From the NCBI GenBank assembly GCA_021166725.1, contig JAJPES010000056.1, positions 124,001-188,000 of the forward strand: a stretch of DNA of 64,000 nt, written 5' to 3'. The position numbers and the translations under genes are program-made. The DNA is from Burkholderiaceae bacterium. GTDB lineage: Bacteria; Pseudomonadota; Gammaproteobacteria; Burkholderiales; Burkholderiaceae_E. Positions within the stretch are counted from its first letter, which is position 1; every line of letters begins with the position of its first letter. Below the pieces are notes generated by a model. That model was not told the DNA's origin and made no database searches. It was given only the letters and a program-made list of their open reading frames with translations. Below are positions 53,245 through 61,829 of this stretch, piece after piece.

Positions 53245-53733
53245 ATGAAGCGGGCAATCGGCAACCGGGTGAAGCACAGCGCAGTCCTTCTTGCCGCAGC
53301 GGCGCTCGGCTGGAGCGCGGCCGCCGTCGCGCAGGGGATGCAGCCGGCGACGCCGTCGACGCCTGCCGTCGCGCGTCCGGCGGCCGCCGAACCGATGAAG
53401 GTCGTCGTGCAGGTGAGCGACGACGATCCACGGACCTGGAACCTGGCGCTGAACAACCTGCGCAACCTGCAGAGCGCCCTGGGAGCGTCGAACGTCGTCG
53501 CCGAACTGGTCGCCTATGGCCCGGGTATCGGGATGCTGCAGCGCGACTCGTCGGTCCAGGCGCGCATCGCGCAGGCGCTTGGCGACGGCGTGCGCGTGGT
53601 CGCCTGCGAGAACACGATGCGCGGGCACAAGCTCACGCCGCCCGACATGATTCCCGGCATCGGCTACGTGCCGTCGGGCGTCGTCGAGATCGTGCAGCGC
53701 GAGCGCGACGGCTATTCGTACCTGAGACCGTAG
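53245..53733 (+). CDS. DsrE-family exported protein
   Basis: 162 residues with a signal peptide (cleavage AVA|Q near residue 29) and a Pro/Ala linker. The body has the DsrE/F-like fold pattern: MKVVVQVSDDDPRTWNLALNN, ELVAYGPGIGML, RIAQALGDGVRVVACENTMRG, then MIPGIGYVPSGVVEIVQRE. The cysteine in VVACENTM sits where DsrE-like proteins carry their conserved Cys. Exported DsrE relatives are common near respiratory genes but have no settled function. A sulfur-relay role is only an inference. Confidence 0.8.
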   Translation: MKRAIGNRVKHSAVLLAAAALGWSAAAVAQGMQPATPSTPAVARPAAAEPMKVVVQVSDDDPRTWNLALNNLRNLQSALGASNVVAELVAYGPGIGMLQRDSSVQARIAQALGDGVRVVACENTMRGHKLTPPDMIPGIGYVPSGVVEIVQRERDGYSYLRP

Positions 53734-53795
53734 GGACGCGGCCTTTGCCCGGCCTTGCAGCGGCCGCGGTGCTTCCTCGTTCTCGCGCGCCAGGC

Positions 53796-54305
53796 ATGAA
53801 GCCGCTGCTCGCGTTCCAGCGGGGCATCGGCCGCGACGACCGCGGGCGGCTGCGGTCCGACATCCTGAGTGCAGACGACGACTGGCTCGAGTCGACGCAC
53901 GACTTCATCCAGTGGCTGTTTCCGCTGCCGGAGCCCAGTGCGGCGAACCCGGGTGCGCCGCTGGCCGATGCCGAAGTGCGCGAGGCCTTCCGCACCGATC
54001 CGCGGCTGCGCGAGCATCTGCGCGAGAGCTTCCTGCGCATGCTGCGCTTCTACGGACTGATGCTCGACGAAGACGGCGGCGTTCGCCCCGCGCCGAACTG
54101 GGCGCAGCGCAACGCCTGGTTCCGCCACGGCGGACACAACGACCTGCGCGTCACGCGCATCCTGCGCAGCCTGACGGTGCTCGGACTGGGCGACCCGGCG
54201 CGGGCATTGCTCGACGCTCTCGAGCGGCTCCGCGCGAGCGAGCGCTGCGGCGTGAATGCGCGGGCTTTCGACTACTGGCGCACGGCGGTCGAAGCGGCTC
54301 GCTGA
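53796..54305 (+). CDS. Opioid growth factor receptor-related (OGFr_N domain) protein
   Basis: 169 residues, soluble. The hallmark is LESTHDFIQWLFPLPEPSAA, followed by DAEVREAFRTDPRLREHLRE and a helical body with MLRFYGLMLDEDGG and WFRHGGHNDLRVTRILRSL. The ending ARAFDYWRTAVEAA matches bacterial members of the family, which are about 150-200 residues. Their function is unknown; the name comes from a eukaryotic domain. It follows the DsrE-like gene by 62 nt and is convergent with the Tm-1-like gene. Confidence 0.85.
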   Translation: MKPLLAFQRGIGRDDRGRLRSDILSADDDWLESTHDFIQWLFPLPEPSAANPGAPLADAEVREAFRTDPRLREHLRESFLRMLRFYGLMLDEDGGVRPAPNWAQRNAWFRHGGHNDLRVTRILRSLTVLGLGDPARALLDALERLRASERCGVNARAFDYWRTAVEAAR

Positions 54306-54310
54306 GGCCG

Positions 54311-55573
54311 CTACCGCGCCAGCACCTCCACGGTCTTGCTGCGTCCGCGCGGGACGAGACCCGCTGCGACCCAGCGGTCGAACACGCCGAGCACGGCTTC
54401 GCAGAATTCGGGGTCGTTGATGTGTGCGTCGGTCTCGATCAACTCGACGGGCGGTCGCACCGCGTTGCGCATCGCGTCGACGAAGGCGCCCAGCCCCTCG
54501 GCGTCGTGTAGCGCCTCGCCGGGCCGGTCCCAGCCTTGGATACCGCCGCGCGGCAGCACGAAGGCGGTGGGGCCCTTCGAACGCGCGAGCTTCTCGCCGG
54601 TGACGTGCGCCGCGTGCCGGCGCTCGTCGGGCGTCATCAGCACCGATGCGATCAGCCGGTTGTGTGCGTGGTAGGGCCGGTGCTCGAACTCGGCGCGCAC
54701 CGGCTTCCAGGCCTGCATGTCGATCATGTCCAGTGCACCGGGCGCCACGATCTGCGGAATGCCCATCGCGCCGGCGGCCTCCAGGCGATGCGCGCCGGAG
54801 GTGACGACCGACCCGTGCACCTCGTTGCCGACTTCCTGCAGGCACAGGTCGAGCACTGCCGCGATGCGCCGCTTTCCGGCCAGCGACTCGATCGCGCGAC
54901 CGCCCATCCCGGTGCAGTGGAACACCGCGACTTCGTAACCGCGCTCTTCGAGCGCGGGCTTGAGGGTGAGCATGTAGCTCAGCACGCTGCTGCCGAGCGA
55001 GCTGATCGCCACCAGCGGCGCGTCCTGCGGCAGCGGCCGGGCGATCCGGCTGGCACCCAGCACTGCGCCGGCTGCCTGCGCGAGGATCGAGCGGCAGATG
55101 TTGTTCAGTCCGTACAGGCCGCCCGACCACAGGATCATCATCAGGTCGGGTGCCAGCCGATCGGGCGGAATCAGGTGCGAGTAGGCCACCGTCGAGACGA
55201 TGAACTTGGGCATGCCCAGCGGCATCGCCGCGGTGACGTCGAGTGCGAGGTCGGTGCCCATCGTCCCGCCCAGCGCCAGCAGTCCGTGCACGCGGCCCTC
55301 GCCGTACAGGCGCAGCGCGAGCGCCACGGCGCCTTCGGCCATCTTCGTCATCGCGTCGTTCTCGTCGCCGAGCGCGGCGATCGCCTGCACCGTCGTGCCG
55401 GCCGCGGCCGCCACCTCGGTATTCGGGTATTCGGGTGCGAAGCGCGGCTGGCCGAGCACGCCGACGTCCATGATCGACCCGACGCCGCCGCCTTCCTCGA
55501 TGCAGCGCTGGATGAACTGCAGTTCGTCGGCCTTGGTGTCGGCCGTGCCGAGGATCAGGATGTTCGGCTTCAT
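54311..55573 (-). CDS. Tm-1-like ATP-binding (UPF0261) protein
   Basis: 420 residues, cytoplasmic. The N-terminal part ILILGTADTKADELQFI and LLALGGTMGTDLALDV is the ATP-binding domain, with a Gly-rich loop near residues 100-115. The C-terminal part (EVAVFHCTGMGGRAIE, VTSGAHRLEAAGAMGIPQI) is the TIM-barrel-like half. Plant Tm-1 blocks tobamovirus replication; bacterial members usually sit in catabolic operons with unknown activity. It lies 34 nt downstream of the class III aminotransferase, the last gene of a three-gene operon. Confidence 0.88.
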   Translation of the reverse strand: MKPNILILGTADTKADELQFIQRCIEEGGGVGSIMDVGVLGQPRFAPEYPNTEVAAAAGTTVQAIAALGDENDAMTKMAEGAVALALRLYGEGRVHGLLALGGTMGTDLALDVTAAMPLGMPKFIVSTVAYSHLIPPDRLAPDLMMILWSGGLYGLNNICRSILAQAAGAVLGASRIARPLPQDAPLVAISSLGSSVLSYMLTLKPALEERGYEVAVFHCTGMGGRAIESLAGKRRIAAVLDLCLQEVGNEVHGSVVTSGAHRLEAAGAMGIPQIVAPGALDMIDMQAWKPVRAEFEHRPYHAHNRLIASVLMTPDERRHAAHVTGEKLARSKGPTAFVLPRGGIQGWDRPGEALHDAEGLGAFVDAMRNAVRPPVELIETDAHINDPEFCEAVLGVFDRWVAAGLVPRGRSKTVEVLAR

Positions 55574-55607
55574 GCTCGGCCTCGTGCGGGGAAGTCGCTC
55601 TGGCTTC

Positions 55608-56981
55608 TCAGCGCTGCGGGTTCTCGACCTCGTCCACCGCGCCTTCGAGCGCGTCGCACAGGCAGTCGATCTCCTCGCGCGTGATCGTCAATGCCGGCGA
55701 CAGGATGATGTTCGCGCCCGAGGTGCGCACCATCGCACCGCGCCGGTACGCGCTGCGTGCGATCGCGCCGATCTCCTTCGCGCCGCGCGGCAGCGGCGCC
55801 TTCGTCTTGCGGTCGGCGACCAGCTCCAGGCACGCCATCAACCCGACGCCGCGCACGTCGCCGACCAGGCGCGAACGCGAGGCCAGTGCGCGCAGCCGCT
55901 GCATCAGATGCTCGCCCTGGCGCGCGGCGTTGCCGACCACGTCTTCCGATTCGAGGATGTCCAGCGTGGCGAGCGCCGCCGCCGCCGCCGCCGGATGACC
56001 GCTGTAGGTGTAGCCGTGCGTCACGGAGCCGAGAGCCGCGTCGCTGCCGAGGAACACGTCGGCCACCTTCGCGTGCACCGCGGTTGCGCCCAGCGGAAGG
56101 TAGCCGGAGGAAAGCCCCTTGGCCAGGCACCACAGGTCGGCCTGCACGCCCCACAGACGCGTGCCGAACCAGTGGCCGGTGCGGCCGAAGCCGGTGACGA
56201 CCTCGTCGGCGATCAGCAGAACGCCGTGCTTGTCGCAGACCTCGCGCACCAGCGGCCAGTAGTTGGCCGGCGGCACGATCACGCCGCCTGCGCCCTGCAC
56301 GGGCTCGGCGATGAAGGCCGCGACCGTGTCCGGCCCCTGGAAGCTGATCTCGCGGTCGAGCAGATCGGCGCAGATGCGGCCCAGTTGCTCCGGGTCGTCG
56401 GTGTAGGGGTTGCGGTAAAGCCACGGCGTGTCGACGTGGAAGCAGCCGGGCAGCAGCGGTTCGTAGGGGCGGCGGAAATTGGTGTTGCCGTTCACGCTCA
56501 TGCCGCCGAAGTGCACGCCGTGATAGCCCTGACGCAGGCTGATGAATTTCGTGCGGTCGGACTGGCCTCTCAGTTTCCAGTACTGGCGTGCGATCTTCAG
56601 CGCGCCCTCGACCGCGTCGGAACCGCCGTTGCTGAACAGCACCGCAGCCACGCCGTCGCTGCGCATCACCTCGACCAGCCGCGCCGACAGCTCGATCGCG
56701 CGGGGATGGGTGGTGCCGCGGAAGGTGTTGTAGAAGGCCAGTTCGTCGAGTTGCGCGACGATCGCATCGCGAATCTCGCGCCGGCCGAAGCCCAGGTTCG
56801 CACTCCACAGGCCGCCGACGCCGTCGACCATCCGGTGGCCGTCGATGTCCCAGATCCAGCTGCCTTCGCCGCGCGCGATGATGTCCGGCGGTTGCTCGCG
56901 CATGCCCTGCGGATGCGCCATCGGGTGCCAGAGGAAGCGTGCGTTGGCAGCCTTCAGCTCGTCCGTGCTCATTCGTCGCAT
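55608..56981 (-). CDS. Class III aminotransferase (PLP)
   Basis: 457 residues from ATG 56981, chosen because GGAGG lies 7 nt upstream; ATG 56972 is an alternative. Fold-type I PLP enzyme: the cofactor-binding FSNGGSDAVEGALKIAR, GYHGVHFGG, Asp in LIADEVVTGFGRTG (D259) and Schiff-base lysine K288 in LAKGLSSGYLPLGA. It resembles omega-amino acid:pyruvate/beta-alanine transaminases in W-rich N-terminal segments (WHPMAHPQGM). The amino donor is unknown. It overlaps the HAD gene upstream by 13 nt and is followed by the Tm-1-like gene. Confidence 0.9.
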   Translation of the reverse strand: MRRMSTDELKAANARFLWHPMAHPQGMREQPPDIIARGEGSWIWDIDGHRMVDGVGGLWSANLGFGRREIRDAIVAQLDELAFYNTFRGTTHPRAIELSARLVEVMRSDGVAAVLFSNGGSDAVEGALKIARQYWKLRGQSDRTKFISLRQGYHGVHFGGMSVNGNTNFRRPYEPLLPGCFHVDTPWLYRNPYTDDPEQLGRICADLLDREISFQGPDTVAAFIAEPVQGAGGVIVPPANYWPLVREVCDKHGVLLIADEVVTGFGRTGHWFGTRLWGVQADLWCLAKGLSSGYLPLGATAVHAKVADVFLGSDAALGSVTHGYTYSGHPAAAAAALATLDILESEDVVGNAARQGEHLMQRLRALASRSRLVGDVRGVGLMACLELVADRKTKAPLPRGAKEIGAIARSAYRRGAMVRTSGANIILSPALTITREEIDCLCDALEGAVDEVENPQR

Positions 56982-57652
56982 GCGATGTCCTCCCAGGGGA
57001 TGCGCAGCCGTGCGGCGGCGGCGGCGATGCTGCCGTCGACGTCGCGCAGGTCGAAGAACTGCGTCTGCATTCCGGCGCGGTGCGCGCCGGCGATGTTGCG
57101 GAACTGGTCGTCGACGAACAGGACGCGCTCGGCGGCGACTCCCAGCCCGTCCACCGCCAGTGCGTAGGCGCGCGGGTCGGGCTTGAGGATGCCGGTGTGC
57201 GTGGCGTCGACGATCGCGTGCATGTCGCGCAGGATGTCCATGCGCTTCAGGAACGCGGCACCGTAGAACAGTTCGAGTTCGTTGCTGAGGATGCCGACGC
57301 GCAGGTCGTGCGCGTGCACCTGCTGCACCAGCTGACGGATGCCCGGGCGCACGATGGCGTTCGGTTCGGTATGGCGCAGCCGCGTGAGCATCGCCAGCAT
57401 GTCCCAGTGCGGCTCGCCGGCCGCCTCGCCCAGTTCGCGCGCACGGTGGGCCCAGTAGTCGCGCTCGCTGATCTCGTCGCGCTGCATCGCCTGCCACAGC
57501 GGATCGGTATGCGGCGCGATGGGCCCCAGCCAGCGCAGGCTGCCGGGGGGCAGGCCGAGCCGGGCTTCGGTATCGCGATGGCGTTCGAACATCGACACCG
57601 TGATCACGCTGCCGAAATCCAGCAGTAACGCTGCGGGGCGCGTCATCTGCAT
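56969..57652 (-). CDS. HAD-superfamily hydrolase
   Basis: 227 residues. HAD motif I is LLLDFGSVIT, so the first Asp (D12) is present and the second position is Gly, as in many HAD_sEH-N-type DFGGV proteins. Motif II is GILSNE, motif III the Lys in GILKPDPRAY, and motif IV VLFVDDQFRNI. The cap is helical. Likely a phosphatase or phosphoryl-transfer enzyme for a small substrate. First gene of HAD-aminotransferase-Tm-1-like; the divergent MarR regulator begins about 180 nt upstream. Confidence 0.87.
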   Translation of the reverse strand: MQMTRPAALLLDFGSVITVSMFERHRDTEARLGLPPGSLRWLGPIAPHTDPLWQAMQRDEISERDYWAHRARELGEAAGEPHWDMLAMLTRLRHTEPNAIVRPGIRQLVQQVHAHDLRVGILSNELELFYGAAFLKRMDILRDMHAIVDATHTGILKPDPRAYALAVDGLGVAAERVLFVDDQFRNIAGAHRAGMQTQFFDLRDVDGSIAAAAARLRIPWEDIACDE

Positions 57653-57772
57653 GATGCGCCGTGGTGGCCGATGCCGAAACCGCCGTCGCGGTGCATGGGG
57701 AGGGCGGGGTGGCTCACGGGCGGGGCGGCGGGGAAGCGGTGATCGGCCCGATGATCGGCGTTGCTTGTTTCG

Positions 57773-57802
57773 TTGTCAACAATCTCAACAGGCGGATACA
57801 CT
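57773..57802 (+). promoter_or_regulatory. Sigma-70-type promoter overlapping a TTGT-CA-ACAA operator-like site
   Basis: TTGTCA (57773-57778), 18-bp spacer, TACACT (57797-57802). The -35 lies inside the imperfect palindrome TTGT-CA-ACAA (57773-57782), with CAAC following, typical of MarR-family operators. It would start the marR transcript near 57809 and could also control the divergent HAD operon. Confidence 0.6.
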
Positions 57803-57829
57803 CGGGTTTTCGAAGCCCCAGTGCCGACC

Positions 57830-58366
57830 GTGGCCGACGTCGACAAGCCCGCTCCGCGCCGCGCGCGCAATTCCGCCACCTCCGATGCGCCGTCGCGCCG
57901 CGTCGAGGTGGCTCGCGCCGGTCTCGGGCCGATGGGCAAGCTCGACGACTTCATCCCCTACCGGCTGGCGGTGGTCGCGAACCGCGTGTCGCAGTCGATC
58001 GGCAAGCTCTTCGAGACGCGGTTCAACATCCAGATCCCCGAGTGGCGCATCATCATGGCGCTGTACAGCTACGGCGACCTGGTGTTCCACGAAGTGGTCG
58101 ACCATACCTGCATGGACAAGGCGCGCGTCTCGCGCGCGCAGCGGCGCATGGTCGACCTCGGAATGATCCGCACCAGCGGCCATCCGGACGATGGACGCAA
58201 GGTCATCCTGTCGCTGACGCCGGCCGGCAGGCGGATCTGCGAGGACATCCTGCCCCAGGCCGCCGAACGCGAGGCCTGGTTCCTCGCAGTGCTCGACGAG
58301 CACGAGCACGTTCAGCTCGACGTCATCCTCGACAAGCTGATGAAGCGCAGTCTGGAGCTGGATTGA
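57830..58366 (+). CDS. MarR-family transcriptional regulator
   Basis: Winged-helix regulator; about 178 residues from GTG 57830. The start is uncertain: GTG 57821 and ATG 57932 are alternatives, and TTG 57761 lies upstream of the likely promoter. A basic Pro/Ala/Arg-rich N-terminus precedes the MarR core: FIPYRLAVVANRVSQSIGKL, IPEWRIIMALYSYGDLVF, the recognition helix MDKARVSRAQRRMVDLG and wing PDDGRKVILSLTPAGRR. It is divergent from the HAD-aminotransferase-Tm-1-like operon, which it probably controls in response to a metabolite. Ligand unknown. Confidence 0.88.
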   Translation: MADVDKPAPRRARNSATSDAPSRRVEVARAGLGPMGKLDDFIPYRLAVVANRVSQSIGKLFETRFNIQIPEWRIIMALYSYGDLVFHEVVDHTCMDKARVSRAQRRMVDLGMIRTSGHPDDGRKVILSLTPAGRRICEDILPQAAEREAWFLAVLDEHEHVQLDVILDKLMKRSLELD

Positions 58367-58391
58367 CCGGACAACCGATCGGCGCAACGGA

Positions 58392-58820
58392 TCAGCCGGC
58401 CAGCCAGGCTTCGATCTGCGCGGCGCTCATCGCGCCGGCCGTGCGACGCACTTCCTGACCGCGGCGAAACAGCACCAGCGTGGGAATGCTGCGGATCTGG
58501 TAGCGCTGGCTCGACTGCGGATTCGCGTCGCTGTCCACCTTAAGGAACTGCACGCGGCCGGCGAGCTTCTTCGCAGCCTGTTCGAATTGCGGCGCCATCG
58601 CCCGGCAGGGCCCGCACCAGCTCGCCCAGAAGTCGACGACCACCGGCAGATCGGTGCGACGCAGGTAGTCGTCGAAACGCGCGTCGTCCATCGCGACGGG
58701 CTTGCCGGCGAACAGCGGCTGGCCGCAAGCGCCGCAGTCGGGCTGCTCGGCCGCGCGCTGCGCGGGCAGTCGGTTGGTCTTGCCGCACTGCGGGCAGACG
58801 GCGTGGATCGACTCGCTCAT
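58392..58820 (-). CDS. trxC: Thioredoxin 2 (TrxC)
   Basis: Cytoplasmic disulfide reductase, 142 residues from ATG 58820 with GGAGG 8 nt upstream. The N-terminal zinc domain has CPQC (C9, C12) and CGAC (C29, C32), diagnostic of TrxC. The thioredoxin domain has VVDFWASWCGPCRAMAPQFE (C69, C72), FLKVDSDANP and the cis-Pro RSIPTLVLF. Trx2 expression is usually raised by oxidative stress. It is convergent with the MarR gene and downstream of the response regulator, with a 72-nt gap. Confidence 0.95.
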   Translation of the reverse strand: MSESIHAVCPQCGKTNRLPAQRAAEQPDCGACGQPLFAGKPVAMDDARFDDYLRRTDLPVVVDFWASWCGPCRAMAPQFEQAAKKLAGRVQFLKVDSDANPQSSQRYQIRSIPTLVLFRRGQEVRRTAGAMSAAQIEAWLAG

Positions 58821-58892
58821 TCGCTTTTCCTCCGGATCCCTGGATATGGGGGAGGCACGGGCCCGGCACAAGGGCGGCACACGCGTTCTTGC

Positions 58893-59552
58893 TCAGTCGA
58901 TGATCCGCAGTCCGAGGCGGCTGGCCGCGATCACGGCCTGCGTGCGATTGCGCACGCCGAGGGCGCGCAGTACGGCGCTGACGTGGACCTTGACGGTGCC
59001 TTCGGCGAGATCGAGTTGCCGACAGATGAGCTTGTTGGGCAATCCGCGCAGGATGAGTCGCAGGACGTCGCATTGCCGGTCGGTGAGCCCCAGATGGCGC
59101 GGGTCGTTCTGCACGTGGCGCGAGCGGATCGGCTCCTTCGCGCCGTGGCGCGGGTCGATCGCCTCGCGCGGTACGTACACGTGGCCGGAAGACACCAGCC
59201 GCAGCGCGTGCGTGATGAGATCGCCGTGATAGGTTTTAGGGATGTACCCGGCCGCGCCGAGGTCGAGGCAGCGCAGGATCGTCTCGCGGTCGATCTCGGC
59301 CGACAGCACGACGGTGGGCAAGTGCGGAAAATGCTCGCGCAGCCCACGCAGCGCATCGAATCCGGCGCAGTCGGGCAGGTTCAGGTCGAGCAGCGTGAAG
59401 TCGTACGGGACGTTCGTCGCCAGCATGCGCCGGGCCTCGGCGTAGCTGCCGGCGAGATCGATGCGACTGCCCGGCGCGACCGAGTCCATGGTGATCCGGA
59501 TCGCGTCGCGCATCAGCGGATGGTCGTCGATGATGAGCACGCATGCGGCCAT
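58893..59552 (-). CDS. NarL/FixJ-type response regulator
   Basis: 219 residues from ATG 59552. The receiver domain has the acidic pair D9-D10, phospho-accepting D56 (TLLDLNLPD) and the Lys of YIPKTYHG. The C-terminal LuxR-type helix-turn-helix reads LGLTDRQCDVLRLILRGLPN, CRQLDLAEGTVKVHVSAVLRAL. The ATG 69 nt upstream would add an unsupported extension. No histidine kinase gene is adjacent, so it is an orphan within this window, and no target can be named. Confidence 0.9.
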   Translation of the reverse strand: MAACVLIIDDHPLMRDAIRITMDSVAPGSRIDLAGSYAEARRMLATNVPYDFTLLDLNLPDCAGFDALRGLREHFPHLPTVVLSAEIDRETILRCLDLGAAGYIPKTYHGDLITHALRLVSSGHVYVPREAIDPRHGAKEPIRSRHVQNDPRHLGLTDRQCDVLRLILRGLPNKLICRQLDLAEGTVKVHVSAVLRALGVRNRTQAVIAASRLGLRIID

Positions 59553-59715
59553 GACCCGTTCCCCTGTCCCGAATTCCGATTCTTTCGGCAGGTTGTAAGG
59601 CCGGGCCGCGGCTTTCGTCAAGCCGCTTTGCTACGGAAGTCTGGTGGGATCGGTCGAAGGGGGTAGGTGCACGACGGCCTCGCAGGCCGTCGGGCCGGGA
59701 ACCGGGCCGCGCGGC

Positions 59716-60984
59716 TCAGCCTCGGGGCCCCGGTTTGGGCGGCGTTCCGGTGCCGGAGACCTGCGCGCAGCTCGACCGGTCGATCGGCTGGAACGCCTGC
59801 TCCCCGGGAATCGTGTCGAGCACCCGGTAGTAATCCCACGGGTACTTCGACTCCGACGGCGCCTTCACCTGGACGAGGTACATGTCGTGCACCATGCGTC
59901 CATCCTCCCGAATGACGCCGTGTCGCGCGAAGAAATCGTTCACGGGCGTGGCCTTCATCTGCGCCATCACGGCGAGCGCGTCGTCGGTGCCGGCGTCGCG
60001 AATCGCCTGCAGATAGTGACGCGTCGAGGAGTAGTTCGCCGCCTGGATCGCGGTTGGCATCTTCTTCATCCGTTCGAAGAAGCGACGTGACCACTTGCGC
60101 GTCTCGTCGTCGAAATCCCAGTAGAAGGCCTCCGTGAAGAGCAGTCCCTGGGCGGCCTGCAGGCCGACGCCGTGGATGTCGGTGATGAACACTGCCATCC
60201 CGGCGAGCGACTGCTTGCCCGAGTTCGTGATCCGGAACTCCTGCGCCGACTTGATCGAGTTGATCGTATCGGAGCCGCCGTTTGCGAGCGCGATGACTTT
60301 CGCGCCCGAGCTCTGCGCCTGCAGCATGAACGACGAAAAGTCGCTCGCGTTGAACGGGTGCCTTGCCGAGCCGAGGACCTTGCCGGCGCTCGACTCGACC
60401 ACCGCGCGCACGTCGCGCTCGGTTTGGTGTCCGAACGCGTAGTCGGCGGTGAGAAAGAACCAGGTGTCGCCTCCGCGTTTGAGGATCGCGCGTGCCGTGC
60501 CGTTGGCCATGGCGTACGTGTCCCAGGCGTAATGGACGCTGCGCGGGGTGCAGCTGTCGTTGGTGAGCCGCGTGGCGCCTGCTCCGTTGACGATGGCCAC
60601 GCGATCCTTCTGGTTCGCGAGGTTGACCACTGCCAGCGCGACCGCGGAGTTGGTCAGGTCGGTGATCATGTCGACCTTCTGGACGTCGAACCACTCCCGG
60701 GCCTTGTTCGCGGCGATGTCGGCCTTGTTCTGATGGTCGACGTCGAGCACCTCGACCGGCTTGCCGAGCACCGACCCGCCAAAGTCTTCGACGGCCATGC
60801 GCACGGCCTCGAGCGAGCCCGCACCCGCGAGGTCGGAGAGCACGCCGGTCATGTCGGTCATCACGCCGATGCGCACGACGTCGTCGCTGATGCGGGCGTT
60901 CTGCGCGGAAACGGCGGGAGCGGACAGCGCGAGCACCGCGCACAGGACGGCGCTGCGGAGCCTGGTCGCCTTTTCGTCGATCAT
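59716..60984 (-). CDS. ABC-type branched-chain amino acid/organic acid substrate-binding protein (LivK-like)
   Basis: 422-residue periplasmic binding protein of the LivK/UrtA type. ATG 60984 is preceded by GAGGAG, and the signal peptide ends at VSA27|Q. The mature part begins RISDDVVRIGVMTDMTGVLSD-like, followed by VDHQNKADIAANKAREWF, NGAGATRLTNDSCTPRS and a TADYAFGHQTE segment common to this group. The C-terminus holds DMYLVQVK and a Cys near the end. No permease or ATPase genes are in the window, so partners are elsewhere. Its place behind an acyl-CoA pathway suggests uptake of an aromatic or fatty organic acid. Confidence 0.9.
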   Translation of the reverse strand: MIDEKATRLRSAVLCAVLALSAPAVSAQNARISDDVVRIGVMTDMTGVLSDLAGAGSLEAVRMAVEDFGGSVLGKPVEVLDVDHQNKADIAANKAREWFDVQKVDMITDLTNSAVALAVVNLANQKDRVAIVNGAGATRLTNDSCTPRSVHYAWDTYAMANGTARAILKRGGDTWFFLTADYAFGHQTERDVRAVVESSAGKVLGSARHPFNASDFSSFMLQAQSSGAKVIALANGGSDTINSIKSAQEFRITNSGKQSLAGMAVFITDIHGVGLQAAQGLLFTEAFYWDFDDETRKWSRRFFERMKKMPTAIQAANYSSTRHYLQAIRDAGTDDALAVMAQMKATPVNDFFARHGVIREDGRMVHDMYLVQVKAPSESKYPWDYYRVLDTIPGEQAFQPIDRSSCAQVSGTGTPPKPGPRG

Positions 60985-61010
60985 CGTCGATCTCCTCGGT
61001 GGTTCGTCAT

Positions 61011-61784
61011 TCAGACGACGTTCTTCGTAAGTCCGCCGTCGATGCAGATGTTCTGGCCGGTTATGTACCCGGCGAGTGGCGAGGCGAGGAACGCGCACAG
61101 CGGCCCGAAGTCGGCCGCGGTGCCCAGGCGGCGCGCGGGAACGCTCGACGCCATCGCATCGCGCACCGCCTGCTCGCTCGCGCCGGTTCGCTGCATCCTG
61201 TCGCGGATCACGCGCTGCAGGGCGCCGGTGTCCATCAGTCCGGGCAGCAGTCCATTGACCGTGATGCCTTCGTGCGCCACCTCGCGCGCCAGCGCGCCCA
61301 TCGCGCCGGTGAGACCGACGCGCACGCTGTTGGACAGCGACATGTTCGGATACAGCTCCTTTGCGACGAAGGAAGTGATGTTGAGCACGCGACCGAAGCC
61401 GCGCTGGCGCATTGCCGGAAGCAGTGCGCGCACGAGCTCGAGCGGGCCGGCGATGTTCGTCTCGAAGGCCGCGCGCCACATCGACAGGTCGGTCTCCTCG
61501 AACAGGCCGGCAGGAGGGCCGCCGGCATTGGTGACGACGATGTCGGGCGAGCCGAGCCGCGTTGCTGCATCGAGGATCGCGCGCCGGTCGCCGTCGCGGG
61601 CGACATCGCCGCCGACGAACTGCGCGTCGGGCAGGCGCGCGGCGGTGGCGCGACCGTGCTCGGCATCGCGGCCGTTGAGCAGCACGCGCACGCCTTCTGC
61701 GGCGAGCGCTTCGGCGCAGGCAAGACCCAGCCCGCGCGTGGCGCCGAGCACGAGCGCGGTGCGGCCGCGCAATTGCAGGTCCAT
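61011..61784 (-). CDS. SDR-family protein lacking the canonical YxxxK motif
   Basis: 257 residues with a Rossmann fold: LVLGATRGLGLACAEALA (variant of TGxxxGIG, with A for the first G-adjacent Thr), NAGG, and the C-terminal IDGG. After the Ser of NITSFVAKEL, the expected YxxxK falls on SNSVR (S and R), so the catalytic Tyr and Lys are both replaced. A FabG-like subgroup of SDRs is known to lack an exact active-site tetrad, and this fits it. In the operon it sits between the hydratase and the binding protein. Oxidoreductase activity is therefore uncertain. Confidence 0.85.
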   Translation of the reverse strand: MDLQLRGRTALVLGATRGLGLACAEALAAEGVRVLLNGRDAEHGRATAARLPDAQFVGGDVARDGDRRAILDAATRLGSPDIVVTNAGGPPAGLFEETDLSMWRAAFETNIAGPLELVRALLPAMRQRGFGRVLNITSFVAKELYPNMSLSNSVRVGLTGAMGALAREVAHEGITVNGLLPGLMDTGALQRVIRDRMQRTGASEQAVRDAMASSVPARRLGTAADFGPLCAFLASPLAGYITGQNICIDGGLTKNVV

Positions 61785-61829
61785 GGAAGGGCTCCGATCG
61801 CCGCGGTGCGTCTTGTGTCGGTAGGGGGC

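Noticed and set aside
56969-57652. HAD protein judged catalytically dead because motif I is DFG rather than DxD
   Set aside because: Many HAD proteins of the sEH-N type have DFGGV-like motif I, so the Gly is not evidence of inactivity.
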